Shown: positions 35,541 through 49,135 of the stretch, in pieces
How positions within the stretch are numbered: the stretch's first letter is position 1
Layout of the letters: each line of letters opens with the position of its first letter
NCBI GenBank assembly: GCA_964017155.1
Contig: OZ024856.1
Location: 41,718,535-41,782,534 of the forward strand
Reading direction: 5' to 3'
From: Oasisia sp. SBJ-2009
Taxonomy: Eukaryota; Annelida; Polychaeta; Sabellida; Siboglinidae
DNA length: 64,000 nt
The notes under the pieces: model-generated
What the model was told of the DNA's origin: nothing
Databases searched by the model: none
What the model saw: only the letters and a program-made list of their open reading frames with translations
Translations under genes and position numbers: made by a program

Positions 35541-38258
35541 ATGGAATCAATAGCACATGTTGCTACAGTGATACATGCCAACAGGCCAGGGCTTTGGCCA
35601 TGCCATGAGCGGTATGCCGGCAAACAGGTAACAGCAAAAGCTAGACATAACAGTCATGACGAAGTGCCATACGAAAACACAAAAGTTCTTCCAAACTACT
35701 CAGGCAACTACGATATGATATACTAGACTTGCGTGGGGTGCACCACTTCTCTCGCGTCGTGTTATGAGAGGTTTTTGTCGCTCATACTTCGGAATCAAAT
35801 CGGGCGACCTGGAACGAAACAGCAGACATTTGGCAAGTTCAATATGAAAACGAAAGCACAAAGCAACTAACAGGCAATGGTCGCATCATATAATCATTGG
35901 TATTGAGCTACACAAACAGTACGCCCTACAAATAGCATCACATTGCAGTGTAATGTAGTTTATGCGAACGAACGTCTTGTATCACCCCGCCTCACACATT
36001 TCGACGACGTGTATTTTCTTTAACAACAGGTAGGCCTAGAGTTTTTCTTTCATTGCGTTGCGTACAAGCATTTCGTGTATTCACAAACAGTTTCGAATGG
36101 CATGTAATGCTTCAGATATATACTTGCGCAGCCTGCATACAGCACTCGTGGCATCGCCGTTAAGACGTTTTAGAGTTCCACATCGACGAGAGTAGTCCGT
36201 ACTCCAATCAATACCGTATATAGACGACTGAGGGGTGTATAGTCACATTTCAAGCGACAGTTTCTCTGAGAGTAGAGTGCCAACACTTGAACGGAACTTC
36301 TGTCGTTGAGTGTATGTGGTATTGCGAAGTTCAGTAGTACGAATGTTAAATTAGATACTGCCCAAACCTATATTTGCATAGGCATAGGTGGAAAGCTTGA
36401 GACATTGACAACTCATCGAAGGATGGTATGCGACATATACAGTGGACTCTGAATGAGAACAAGAATATACATTTCGTGCCATTTCCGACAAGAATTAGGC
36501 ACTTGTGTATCACGCAAACCCACATCAATTGCTACTATATTAAAAAAGTCATTACTAACGGCGCTGGTAGTGTAGTGGTTAGCACATCCAACTGGCAAGC
36601 CGACTGCTCAGGTTTAATACGCGCGGACACAGCAGGCCTGGCATATTTGGTATAACAATCAATGGGCATAGACTAACATTGTTGAATATAATCGGTGCTA
36701 TACACCACGCACATTGACATGCATCGTACATAAAAAGTACCCGAATGTCGCACAGACCGCTGCACGATAATAAAACTGTAGTCCTATGTGTGTACCATAT
36801 TAGAAAGTACGCTAGCGCAAGTGCAGACATAGAAAAGAAGGAGAAGAAGATGAAAGAAAGCCCCCCCCCGTTTGCCTAGATCAACGGCGCCGCCATCTTG
36901 AAATCTGACGCCGCCAGAAACGAAAATGGAGCGTCTGCCGTATTGTAGTGACGTCACTGTATTGTTGTGGCGCGTCTTCCGGTTTGCCGCCATTACTGTA
37001 GCGCGCAGCCGAATGCTGGCGAGATATGCCAATTTCTTTAGTGTAATTTCCACCGCATCGCTGTGTGATTTGCGCCATTGACGCCGGTGGGGTGAAGGAA
37101 TGTGGGCATGTGGTAGAATTGAGCCTGCTGGTTTCAATTTTGTTAGAGACCTGCCCATTGTAACGCTCTTTTACTGTTTTTTTCTCAGGTGTCTGTGCCC
37201 GGTGAAGATACAGCGACACATGGTCGACGACTTCTGGCAGCATTACTGACCGACCAGGCCTGATGATGTGAAGACTGACGACGGGGAACAGTCATTCGAC
37301 AGTGGGTGAAGCCTTGTTTTTATCGAGTTATTGTATTCATATAACGTGTTGAGGTAGATGATAATGTAGGCCGATCACCGGGAGAATCAAATATAGCTTG
37401 ATATATACATTATGTATAATAACAACTGCGAGTGGACATTAGTTTTAATGTTACAGTTGTCACAAAGGCGAGAAAACAAACGAAACGTTTTACTTAGACG
37501 AGTGATCTAGCTAGTTTTCACACTATGCGATTGATCAGAACTGATATAAAAAGAAGAAGGTTTAGACTTCGAATGGTTTCATCGTAACCACGCCAGGTGG
37601 TGCTTTTTGGGTCTAGCGATGTCTGTCAGTTTTATGCATTTCATCGAATGTGCTCTGCTTGTATTAAGAAGTAAATTGGCTGGATCAAGTGCAAAACATA
37701 CAACTATGCCAGTACTAGGTGCACAATGACACATCACCTTGTGAGCGAGCTTTTGTTGTACACAGACAGACAACTTGGCTACATTAATTATTATATTCCA
37801 AAATAAGAAATATCAAAATATGATGCTAAAATAAGGCCCATTAAACGAAACTTGTATAAGGGGCCGAGATCGCACCGCGGAAACTATCTCAACATTGGTA
37901 TGCATAAGCACCATTCGCGCGAATGTCCCACACATTCTCGCACGCAAACATTCACCCACTCAATACAGTTGGTTCTTTGCCCGTCATTACACCAATCACA
38001 ACACACTGATCTCGACTGGAAACAGTGTGCTTAGGAAGCAGCATGCAAAGGCAAAGGCAACTGTAGGCCAGGCGCTTTGTTGTTGTGTAAATCACGAGTA
38101 CACAAGTAGGAACACAATTGATTTGTCTTCCTTCTGAAACAAGTGTGGAGGTCATTCGATGTTTTGAGACCAATATTGATTGCAATCACACATTACTCGG
38201 CACGCATATTTGTATATAGGTAGTGGCGGAGACCGGCTTCATATCTTGAGACATTGCC
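35541..38258 (+). repeat. Monomer M14, 2718 bp
   Basis: The C tract is pure and 9 long (36861-36869). The tRNA-like segment starts at 36560. The second part and tail match M16, including the base change at 37812 that removes the ATG of the 74-codon ORF. The first part matches M5. Confidence 0.97.
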
Positions 38259-40978
38259 ATGGAATCAATAGCACATGTTTCTACAGTGATACATGCCAAC
38301 AGGCCAGGGCTTTGGCCATGCCATGAGCGGTATGCCGGCAAACAGGTAACAGCAAAAGCTAGACATAACAGTCATGACGAAGTGCCATACGAAAACACAA
38401 AAGTTCTTCCAAACTACTCAGGCAACTACGAGATGATATACTAGACTTGCGTGGGGTGCACCACTTCTCTCGCGTCGTGTTATGAGAGGTTTTTGTCGCT
38501 CATACTTCGGAATCAAATCGGACGACCTGGAACGAAACAGCAGACATTTGGCAAGTTCAATATGAAAACGAAAGCACAAAGCAACTAACAGGCAATGGTC
38601 GCATCATATAATCGTTGGTATTGAGCTACACAAACAGTACGCCCTACAAATAGCATCACTTTGCAGTGTAATGTAGTTTATGCGAACGAACATCTTGTAT
38701 CACCCCGCCTCACACATTTCGACGACGTGTATTTTCTTTAACAACAGGTAGGCCTAGAGTGTTTCTTTCATTGCGTTGCGTACAAGCATTTCGTGTATTC
38801 ACAAACAGTTTCGAATGGCATGTAATGCTTCAGATATATACTTGCGCAGCCTCCATACAGCACTCGTGGCATCGCCGTTAAGACGTTTTAGAGTTCCACA
38901 TCAACGAGAGTAGTCCGTACTCCAATCAATACCGTATATAGACGACTGAGGGGTGTATAGTCACATTTCAAGCGACAGTTTCTCTGAGAGTAGAGTGCCA
39001 ACACTTGAACGGAACTTCTGTCGTTGAGTGTATGTGGTATTGCGAAGTTCAGTAGTACGAATGTTAAATTAGATACTGCCCAAACCTATATTTGCATAGG
39101 CATAGGTGGAAAGCTTGAGACATTGACAAGTCATCGAAGGATGGTATGCGACATATACAGTGGACTCTGAATGAGAACAAGAATATACATTTCGTGCCAT
39201 TTCCGACAGGAATTAGGCACTTGTGTATCACGCAAACCCACATCAATTGCTACTATATTAAAAAAGTCATTACTAACGGCGCTGGTATTGTAGTGGTTAG
39301 CACATCCAACTGGCAAGCCGACTGCTCAGGTTTAATACGCGCGGACACAGCAGGCCTGGCATATTTGGTATAACAATCAATGGGCATAGACTAACATTGT
39401 TGAATATAATCGGTGCTATACACCACGCACATTGACATGCATCGTACATAAAAAGTACCCGAATGTCGCACAGACCGCTGCACGATAATAAAACTGTAGT
39501 CCTATGTGTGTACCATATTAGAAAGTACGCTAGCGCAAGTGCAGACATAGAAAAGAAGGAGAAGTAGATGAAAGAAAGCCCCCCACCCCGTTTGCCTAGA
39601 TCAACGGCGCCGCCATCTTGAAATCTGACGCCGCCAGAAACGAGAATGGCGCGTCTGCCGTATTGTAGTGACGTCACTGTATTGTTGTGGCGCGTCTTCC
39701 GGTTTGCCGCCATTACGGTAGCGCGCAGCCGAATGCTGGCGAGATATGCCAATTTCTTTAGTGTAATTTCCACCGCATCGCTGTGTGATTTGCGCCATTG
39801 ACGCCGGTGGGGTGAAGGAATGTGGGCATGTGGTAGAATTGAGCCTGCTGGTTTCAATTTTGTTAGAGACCTGCCCATTGTAACGCTCTTTTATTGTTTT
39901 TTTCTCAGGTGTCTGTGCCCGGTGAAGATACAGCGACACATGGTCGACGACTTCTGGCAGCATTACTGACCGACCAGGCCTTATGATGTGAAGACTGACG
40001 ACGGGGAACAGTCATTCGACAGTGGGTGAAGCCTTGTTTTTATCGAGTTATTGTATTCATATAACGTGTTGAGGTAGATGATAATGTAGGCCGATCACCG
40101 GGAGAATCAAATATAGCTTGATATATACATTATGTATAATAACAACTGCGAGTGGACATTAGTTTTAATGTTACAGTTGTCACAAAGGCGAGAAAACAAA
40201 CGAAACGTTTTACTTAGACGAGTGATCTAGCTAGTTTTCACACTATGCGATTGATCAGAACTGATATAAAAAGAAGAAGGTTTAGACTTCGAATGGTTTC
40301 ATCGTAACCACGCCAGGTGGTGCTTTTTGGGTCTAGCGATGTCTGTCAGTTTTATGCATTTCATCGAATGTGCTCTGCTTGTATTAAGAAGTAAATTGGC
40401 TGGATCAAGTGCAAAACATACAACTATGCCAGTACTAGGTGCACAATGACACATCACCTTGTGAGCGAGCTTTTGTTGTACACAGACAGACAACTTGGCT
40501 ACATTAATTATTATATTCCAAAATAAGAAATGTCAAAATATGATGCTAAAATAAGGCCCATTAAACGAAACTTGTATAAGGGGCCGAGATCGCACCGCGG
40601 AAACTATCTTAACATTGGTATGCAAAAGCACCATTCATGCGAATGTCGCACACATTCTCGCACGCAAACATTCACCCACTCAATACAGTTGGTTCTTTGC
40701 CCGTCATTACACCAATCACAACACACTGATCTCGACTGGAAACAGTGTGCTGAGGAAGCAGCATGCAAAGGCAAAGGCAACTGTAGGCCAGGCGCTTTGT
40801 TGTTGTGTAAATCACGAGTACACAAGTAGGAACACAATTGATTTGTCTTCCTTCTGAAACAAGTGTGGAGGTCATTCGATGTTTTGAGACCAATATTGAT
40901 TGCAATCACACATTACTCGGCACGCATATTTGTATCTAGGTAGTGGCGGAGACCGGCTTCATATCTTGAGACATTGCC
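38259..40978 (+). repeat. Monomer M15, 2720 bp
   Basis: M15 belongs to the six-copy subfamily. The C tract is C6-A-C4 (39579-39589); the tRNA-like segment starts at 39278. Private changes shared only with M17 are a T at 38660 in the hairpin, a T at 39565 (GAAGTAGATG) and a G at 39717 (TTACGGTAGC). The tail matches that of M7. Confidence 0.97.
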
Positions 40979-43696
40979 ATGGAATCAATAGCACATGTTG
41001 CTACAGTGATACATGCCAACAGGCCAGGGCTTTGGCCATGCCATGAGCGGTACGCCGGCAAACAGGTAACAGCAAAAGCTAGACATAACAGTCATGACGA
41101 AGTGCCATACGAAAACACAAAAGTTCTTCCAAACTACTCAGGCAACTACGATATGATATACTAGACTTGCGTGGGGTGCACCACTTCTCTCGCGTCGTGT
41201 TATGAGAGGTTTTTGTCGCTCATACTTCGGAATCAAATCGGACGACCTGGAACGAAACAGAAGACATTTGGCAAGTTCAATATGAAAACGAAAGCACAAA
41301 GCAACTAACAGGCAATGGTCGCATCATATAATCATTGGTATTGAGCTACACAAACAGTACGCCCTACAAATAGCATCACATTACAGTGTAATGTAGTTTA
41401 TGCGAACGAACGTCTTGTATCACCCCGCCTCACACATTTCGACGACGTGTATTTTCTTTAACAACAGGTAGGCCTAGAGTTTTTCTTTCATTGCGTTGCG
41501 TACAAGCATTTCGTGTATTCACAAACAGTTTCGAATGGCATGTAATGCTTCAGATATATACTTGCGCAGCCTGCATACAGCACTCGTGGCATCGCCGTTA
41601 AGACGTTTTAGAGTTCCACATCGACGAGAGTAGTCCGTACTCCAATCAATACCGTATATAGACGACTGAGGGGTGTATAGTCACATTTCAAGCGACAGTT
41701 TCTCTGAGAGTAGAGTGCCAACACTTGAACGGAACTTCTGTCGTTGAGTGTATGTGGTATTGCGAAGTTCAGTAGTACGAATGTTAAATTAGATACTGCC
41801 CAAACCTATATTTGCATAGGCATAGGTGGAAAGCTTGAGACATTGACAACTCATCGAAGGATGGTATGCGACATATACAGTGGACTCTGAATGAGAACAA
41901 GAATATACATTTCGTGCCATTTCCGACAAGAATTAGGCACTTGTGTATCACGCAAACCCACATCAATTGCTACTATATTAAAAAAGTCATTACTAACGGC
42001 GCTGGTAGTGTAGTGGTTAGCACATCCAACTGGCAAGCCGACTGCTCAGGTTTAATACGCGCGGACACAGCAGGCCTGGCATATTTGGTATAACAATCAA
42101 TGGGCATAGACTAACATTGTTGAATATAATCGGTGCTATACACCACGCACATTGACATGCATCGTACATAAAAAGTACCCGAATGTCGCACAGACCGCTG
42201 CACGATAATAAAACTGTAGTCCTATGTGTGTACCATATTAGAAAGTACGCTAGCGCAAGTGCAGACATAGAAAAGAAGGAGAAGAAGATGAAAGAAAGCC
42301 CCCCCCCGTTTGCCTAGATCAACGGCGCCGCCATCTTGAAATCTGACGCCGCCAGAAACGAAAATGGAGCGTCTGCCGTATTGTAGTGACGTCACTGTAT
42401 TGTTGTGGCGCGTCTTCCGGTTTGCCGCCATTACTGTAGCGCGCAGCCGAATGCTGGCGAGATATGCCAATTTCTTTAGTGTAATTTCCACCGCATCGCT
42501 GTGTGATTTGCGCCATTGACGCCGGTGGGGTGAAGGAATGTGGGCATGTGGTAGAATTGAGCCTGCTGGTTTCAATTTTGTTAGAGACCTGCCCATTGTA
42601 ACGCTCTTTTACTGTTTTTTTCTCAGGTGTCTGTGCCCGGTGAAGATACAGCGACACATGGTCGACGACTTCTGGCAGCATTACTGACCGACCAGGCCTG
42701 ATGATGTGAAGACTGACGACGGGGAACAGTCATTCGACAGTGGGTGAAGCCTTGTTTTTATCGAGTTATTGTATTCATATAACGTGTTGAGGTAGATGAT
42801 AATGTAGGCCGATCACCGGGAGAATCAAATATAGCTTGATATATACATTATGTATAATAACAACTGCGAGTGGACATTAGTTTTAATGTTACAGTTGTCA
42901 CAAAGGCGAGAAAACAAACGAAACGTTTTACTTAGACGAGTGATCTAGCTAGTTTTCACACTATGCGATTGATCAGAACTGATATAAAAAGAAGAAGGTT
43001 TAGACTTCGAATGGTTTCATCGTAACCACGCCAGGTGGTGCTTTTTGGGTCTAGCGATGTCTGTCAGTTTTATGCATTTCATCGAATGTGCTCTGCTTGT
43101 ATTAAGAAGTAAATTGGCTGGATCAAGTGCAAAACATACAACTATGCCAGTACTAGGTGCACAATGACACATCACCTTGTGAGCGAGCTTTTGTTGTACA
43201 CAGACAGACAACTTGGCTACATTAATTATTATATTCCAAAATAAGAAATATCAAAATATGATGCTAAAATAAGGCCCATTAAACGAAACTTGTATAAGGG
43301 GCCGAGATCGCACCGCGGAAACTATCTCAACATTGGTATGCATAAGCACCATTCGCGCGAATGTCCCACACATTCTCGCACGCAAACATTCACCCACTCA
43401 ATACAGTTGGTTCTTTGCCCGTCATTACACCAATCACAACACACTGATCTCGACTGGAAACAGTGTGCTTAGGAAGCAGCATGCAAAGGCAAAGGCAACT
43501 GTAGGCCAGGCGCTTTGTTGTTGTGTAAATCACGAGTACACAAGTAGGAACACAATTGATTTGTCTTCCTTCTGAAACAAGTGTGGAGGTCATTCGATGT
43601 TTTGAGACCAATATTGATTGCAATCACACATTACTCGGCACGCATATTTGTATATAGGTAGTGGCGGAGACCGGCTTCATATCTTGAGACATTGCC
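40979..43696 (+). repeat. Monomer M16, 2718 bp
   Basis: The first part matches M8 (GGTACGCC, CAGAAGAC) and the second part and tail match M14 (9-C tract at 42299-42307, ATA at 43248-43250). The tRNA-like segment starts at 41998. The switch between the two sources is between the hairpin near 41380 and the C tract. Confidence 0.97.
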
Positions 43697-46416
43697 ATGG
43701 AATCAATAGCACATGTTTCTACAGTGATACATGCCAACAGGCCAGGGCTTTGGCCATGCCATGAGCGGTATGCCGGCAAACAGGTAACAGCAAAAGCTAG
43801 ACATAACAGTCATGACGAAGTGCCATACGAAAACACAAAAGTTCTTCCAAACTACTCAGGCAACTACGAGATGATATACTAGACTTGCGTGGGGTGCACC
43901 ACTTCTCTCGCGTCGTGTTATGAGAGGTTTTTGTCGCTCATACTTCGGAATCAAATCGGACGACCTGGAACGAAACAGCAGACATTTGGCAAGTTCAATA
44001 TGAAAACGAAAGCACAAAGCAACTAACAGGCAATGGTCGCATCATATAATCGTTGGTATTGAGCTACACAAACAGTACGCCCTACAAATAGCATCACTTT
44101 GCAGTGTAATGTAGTTTATGCGAACGAACATCTTGTATCACCCCGCCTCACACATTTCGACGACGTGTATTTTCTTTAACAACAGGTAGGCCTAGAGTGT
44201 TTCTTTCATTGCGTTGCGTACAAGCATTTCGTGTATTCACAAACAGTTTCGAATGGCATGTAATGCTTCAGATATATACTTGCGCAGCCTCCATACAGCA
44301 CTCGTGGCATCGCCGTTAAGACGTTTTAGAGTTCCACATCAACGAGAGTAGTCCGTACTCCAATCAATACCGTATATAGACGACTGAGGGGTGTATAGTC
44401 ACATTTCAAGCGACAGTTTCTCTGAGAGTAGAGTGCCAACACTTGAACGGAACTTCTGTCGTTGAGTGTATGTGGTATTGCGAAGTTCAGTAGTACGAAT
44501 GTTAAATTAGATACTGCCCAAACCTATATTTGCATAGGCATAGGTGGAAAGCTTGAGACATTGACAAGTCATCGAAGGATGGTATGCGACATATACAGTG
44601 GACTCTGAATGAGAACAAGAATATACATTTCGTGCCATTTCCGACAGGAATTAGGCACTTGTGTATCACGCAAACCCACATCAATTGCTACTATATTAAA
44701 AAAGTCATTACTAACGGCGCTGGTATTGTAGTGGTTAGCACATCCAACTGGCAAGCCGACTGCTCAGGTTTAATACGCGCGGACACAGCAGGCCTGGCAT
44801 ATTTGGTATAACAATCAATGGGCATAGACTAACATTGTTGAATATAATCGGTGCTATACACCACGCACATTGACATGCATCGTACATAAAAAGTACCCGA
44901 ATGTCGCACAGACCGCTGCACGATAATAAAACTGTAGTCCTATGTGTGTACCATATTAGAAAGTACGCTAGCGCAAGTGCAGACATAGAAAAGAAGGAGA
45001 AGTAGATGAAAGAAAGCCCCCCACCCCGTTTGCCTAGATCAACGGCGCCGCCATCTTGAAATCTGACGCCGCCAGAAACGAGAATGGCGCGTCTGCCGTA
45101 TTGTAGTGACGTCACTGTATTGTTGTGGCGCGTCTTCCGGTTTGCCGCCATTACGGTAGCGCGCAGCCGAATGCTGGCGAGATATGCCAATTTCTTTAGT
45201 GTAATTTCCACCGCATCGCTGTGTGATTTGCGCCATTGACGCCGGTGGGGTGAAGGAATGTGGGCATGTGGTAGAATTGAGCCTGCTGGTTTCAATTTTG
45301 TTAGAGACCTGCCCATTGTAACGCTCTTTTATTGTTTTTTTCTCAGGTGTCTGTGCCCGGTGAAGATACAGCGACACATGGTCGACGACTTCTGGCAGCA
45401 TTACTGACCGACCAGGCCTTATGATGTGAAGACTGACGACGGGGAACAGTCATTCGACAGTGGGTGAAGCCTTGTTTTTATCGAGTTATTGTATTCATAT
45501 AACGTGTTGAGGTAGATGATAATGTAGGCCGATCACCGGGAGAATCAAATATAGCTTGATATATACATTATGTATAATAACAACTGCGAGTGGACATTAG
45601 TTTTAATGTTACAGTTGTCACAAAGGCGAGAAAACAAACGAAACGTTTTACTTAGACGAGTGATCTAGCTAGTTTTCACACTATGCGATTGATCAGAACT
45701 GATATAAAAAGAAGAAGGTTTAGACTTCGAATGGTTTCATCGTAACAACTCCAGGTGGTGCTTTTTGGGTCTAGCGATGTCTGTCAGTTTTATGCGTTTC
45801 ATCGAATGTGCTCTGCTTGTATTAAGAAGTAAATTGGCTGGATCAACTGCAAAACATACAACTATGCCAGTACTCGGTGCACAATGACACATCACCTTGT
45901 GAGCGAGCTTTTGTTGTACACAGACAGACAACTTCGCTACATTAATTATTATATTCCAAAATAAGAAATGTCAAAATATGATGCTAAAATAAGGCCCATT
46001 AAACGAAACTTGAATAAGGGGCCGAGATCGCACCGCGAAAACTATCTTAACATTGGTATGCATAAGCACCATTCGCGCGAATGTCCCACACATTCTCGCA
46101 CGCAAACATTCACCCACTCAATACAGTTGGTTCTTTGACCGTCACTACACCAATCACAACACACTGATCTCGACTGGAAACAGTGTGCTTAGGAAGCAGC
46201 ATGCAAAGGCAAAGGCAACTGTAGGCCAGGCGCTTTGTTGTTGTGTAAATCACGAGTACACAAGTAGGAACACAATTGATTTGTCTTCCTTCTGAAACAA
46301 GTGTGGAGGTCATTCGATGTTTTGAGACCAATATTGATTGCAATCACACATTACTCGGCACGCATATTTGTATATAGGTAGTGGCGGAGACCGGCTTCAT
46401 ATCTTGAGACATTGCC
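43697..46416 (+). repeat. Monomer M17, 2720 bp
   Basis: M17 belongs to the six-copy subfamily and is a near copy of M15 up to about 45745. The tail then switches to the type found in M11, M18, M20 and M21 (GATCAACTGC, TACTCGGTG, TTGAATAAGG, TGACCGTCACT). The C tract is C6-A-C4 (45017-45027); the tRNA-like segment starts at 44716. Confidence 0.97.
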
Positions 46417-49135
46417 ATGGAATCAATAGCACATGTTTCTACAGTGATACATGCCAACAGGCCAGGGCTTTGGCCATGCCATGAGCGGTATGCCGGCAAA
46501 CAGGTAACAGCAAAAGCTAGACATAACAGTCATGACGAAGTGCCATACGAAAACACAAAAGTTCTTCCAAACTACTCAGGCAACTACGAGATGATATACT
46601 AGACTTGCGTGGGGTGCACCACTTCTCTCGCGTCGTGTTATGAGAGGTTTTTGTCGCTCATACTTCGGAATCAAATCGGACGACCTGGAACGAAACAGCA
46701 GACATTTGGCAAGTTCAATATGAAAACGAAAGCACAAAGCAACTAACAGGCAATGGTCGCATCATATAATCGTTGGTATTGAGCTACACAAACAGTACGC
46801 CCTACAAATAGCATCACATTGCAGTGTAATGTAGTTTATGCGAACGAACATCTTGTATCACCCCGCCTCACACATTTCGACGACGTGTATTTTCTTTAAC
46901 AACAGGTAGGCCTAGAGTGTTTCTTTCATTGCGTTGCGTACAAGCATTTCGTGTATTCACAAACAGTTTCGAATGGCATGTAATGCTTCAGATATATACT
47001 TGCGCAGCCTCCATACAGCACTCGTGGCATCGCCGTTAAGACGTTTTAGAGTTCCACATCAACGAGAGTAGTCCGTACTCCAATCAATACCGTATATAGA
47101 CGACTGAGGGGTGTATAGTCACATTTCAAGCGACAGTTTCTCTGAGAGTAGAGTGCCAACACTTGAACGGAACTTCTGTCGTTGAGTGTATGTGGTATTG
47201 CGAAGTTCAGTAGTACGAATGTTAAATTAGATACTGCCCAAACCTATATTTGCATAGGCATAGGTGGAAAGCTTGAGACATTGACAAGTCATCGAAGGAT
47301 GGTATGCGACATATACAGTGGACTCTGAATGAGAACAAGAATATACATTTCGTGCCATTTCCGACAGGAATTAGGCACTTGTGTATCACGCAAACCCACA
47401 TCAATTGCTACTATATTAAAAAAGTCATTACTAACGGCGCTGGTATTGTAGTGGTTAGCACATCCAACTGGCAAGCCGACTGCTCAGGTTTAATACGCGC
47501 GGACACAGCAGGCCTGGCATATTTGGTATAACAATCAATGGGCATAGACTAACATTGTTGAATATAATCGGTGCTATACACCACGCACATTGACATGCAT
47601 CGTACATAAAAAGTACCCGAATGTCGCACAGACCGCTGCACGATAATAAAACTGTAGTCCTATGTGTGTACCATATTAGAAAGTACGCTAGCGCAAGTGC
47701 AGACATAGAAAAGAAGGAGAAGAAGATGAAAGAAAGCCCCCCACCCCGTTTGCCTAGATCAACGGCGCCGCCATCTTGAAATCTGACGCCGCCAGAAACG
47801 AGAATGGCGCGTCTGCCGTATTGTAGTGACGTCACTGTATTGTTGTGGCGCGTCTTCCGGTTTGCCGCCATTACTGTAGCGCGCAGCCGAATGCTGGCGA
47901 GATATGCCAATTTCTTTAGTGTAATTTCCACCGCATCGCTGTGTGATTTGCGCCATTGACGCCGGTGGGGTGAAGGAATGTGGGCATGTGGTAGAATTGA
48001 GTCTGCTGGTTTCAATTTTGTTAGAGACCTGCCCATTGTATCGCTCTTTTATTGTTTTTTCTCAGGTGTCTGTGCCCGGTGAAGATACAGCGACACATGG
48101 TCGACGACTTCTGGCAGCATTACTGACCGACCAGGCCTGATGATGTGAAGACTGACGACGGGGAGCAGTCATTCGACAGTGGGTGAAGCCTTGTTTTTAT
48201 CGAGTTATTGTATTCATATAACGTGTTGAGGTAGATGATAATGTAGGCCGATCACAGGGAGAATCAAATATAGCTTGATATATACATTATGTATAATAAC
48301 AACTGCGAGTGGACATTAGTTTTAATGTTACAGTTGTCACTAAGGCGAGAAAACAAACGAAACGTTTTACTTAGACGAGTGATCTAGCTAGTTTTCACAC
48401 TATGCGATTGATCAGAACTGATATAAAAAGAAGAAGGTTTAGACTTCGAATGGTTTCATCGTAACCACTCCAGGTGGTGCTTTTTGGGTCTAGCGATGTC
48501 TGTCAGTTTTATGCGTTTCATCGAATGTGCTCTGCTTGTATTAAGAAGTAAATTGGCTGGATCAACTGCAAAACATACAACTATGCCAGTACTCGGTGTA
48601 CAATGACACATCACCTTGTGAGCGAGCTTTTGTTGTACACAGACAGACAACTTCGCTACATTAATTATTATATTCCAAAATAAGAAATGTCAAAATATGA
48701 TGCTAAAATAAGGCCCATTAAACGAAACTTGAATAAGGGGCCGAGATCGCACCGCGAAAACTATCTTAACATTGGTATGCATAAGCACCATTCGCGCGAA
48801 TGTCCCACACATTCTCGCACGCAAACATTCACCCACTCAATACAGTTGGTTCTTTGACCGTCACTACACCAATCACAACACACTGATCTCGACTGGAAAC
48901 AGTGTGCTTAGGAAGCAGCATGCAAAGGCAAAGGCAACTGTAGGCCAGGCGCTTTGTTGTTGTGTAAATCACGAGTACACAAGTAGGAACACAATTGATT
49001 TGTCTTCCTTCTGAAACAAGTGTGGAGGTCATTCGATGTTTTGAGACCAATATTGATTGCAATCACACATTACTCGGCACGCATATTTGTATATAGGTAG
49101 TGGCGGAGACCGGCTTCATATCTTGATACATTGCC
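46417..49135 (+). repeat. Monomer M18, 2719 bp, mosaic
   Basis: The first part is of the six-copy subfamily. From about 48001 it changes to the M11/M20 type (GAGTCTGC, TGTATCGC, T6, GGGGAGCAG), which accounts for the missing base. The C tract is C6-A-C4 (47737-47747); the tRNA-like segment starts at 47436. GATCACAGGGAG near 48250 and TCGGTGTACAATG near 48593 are private. Confidence 0.97.
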
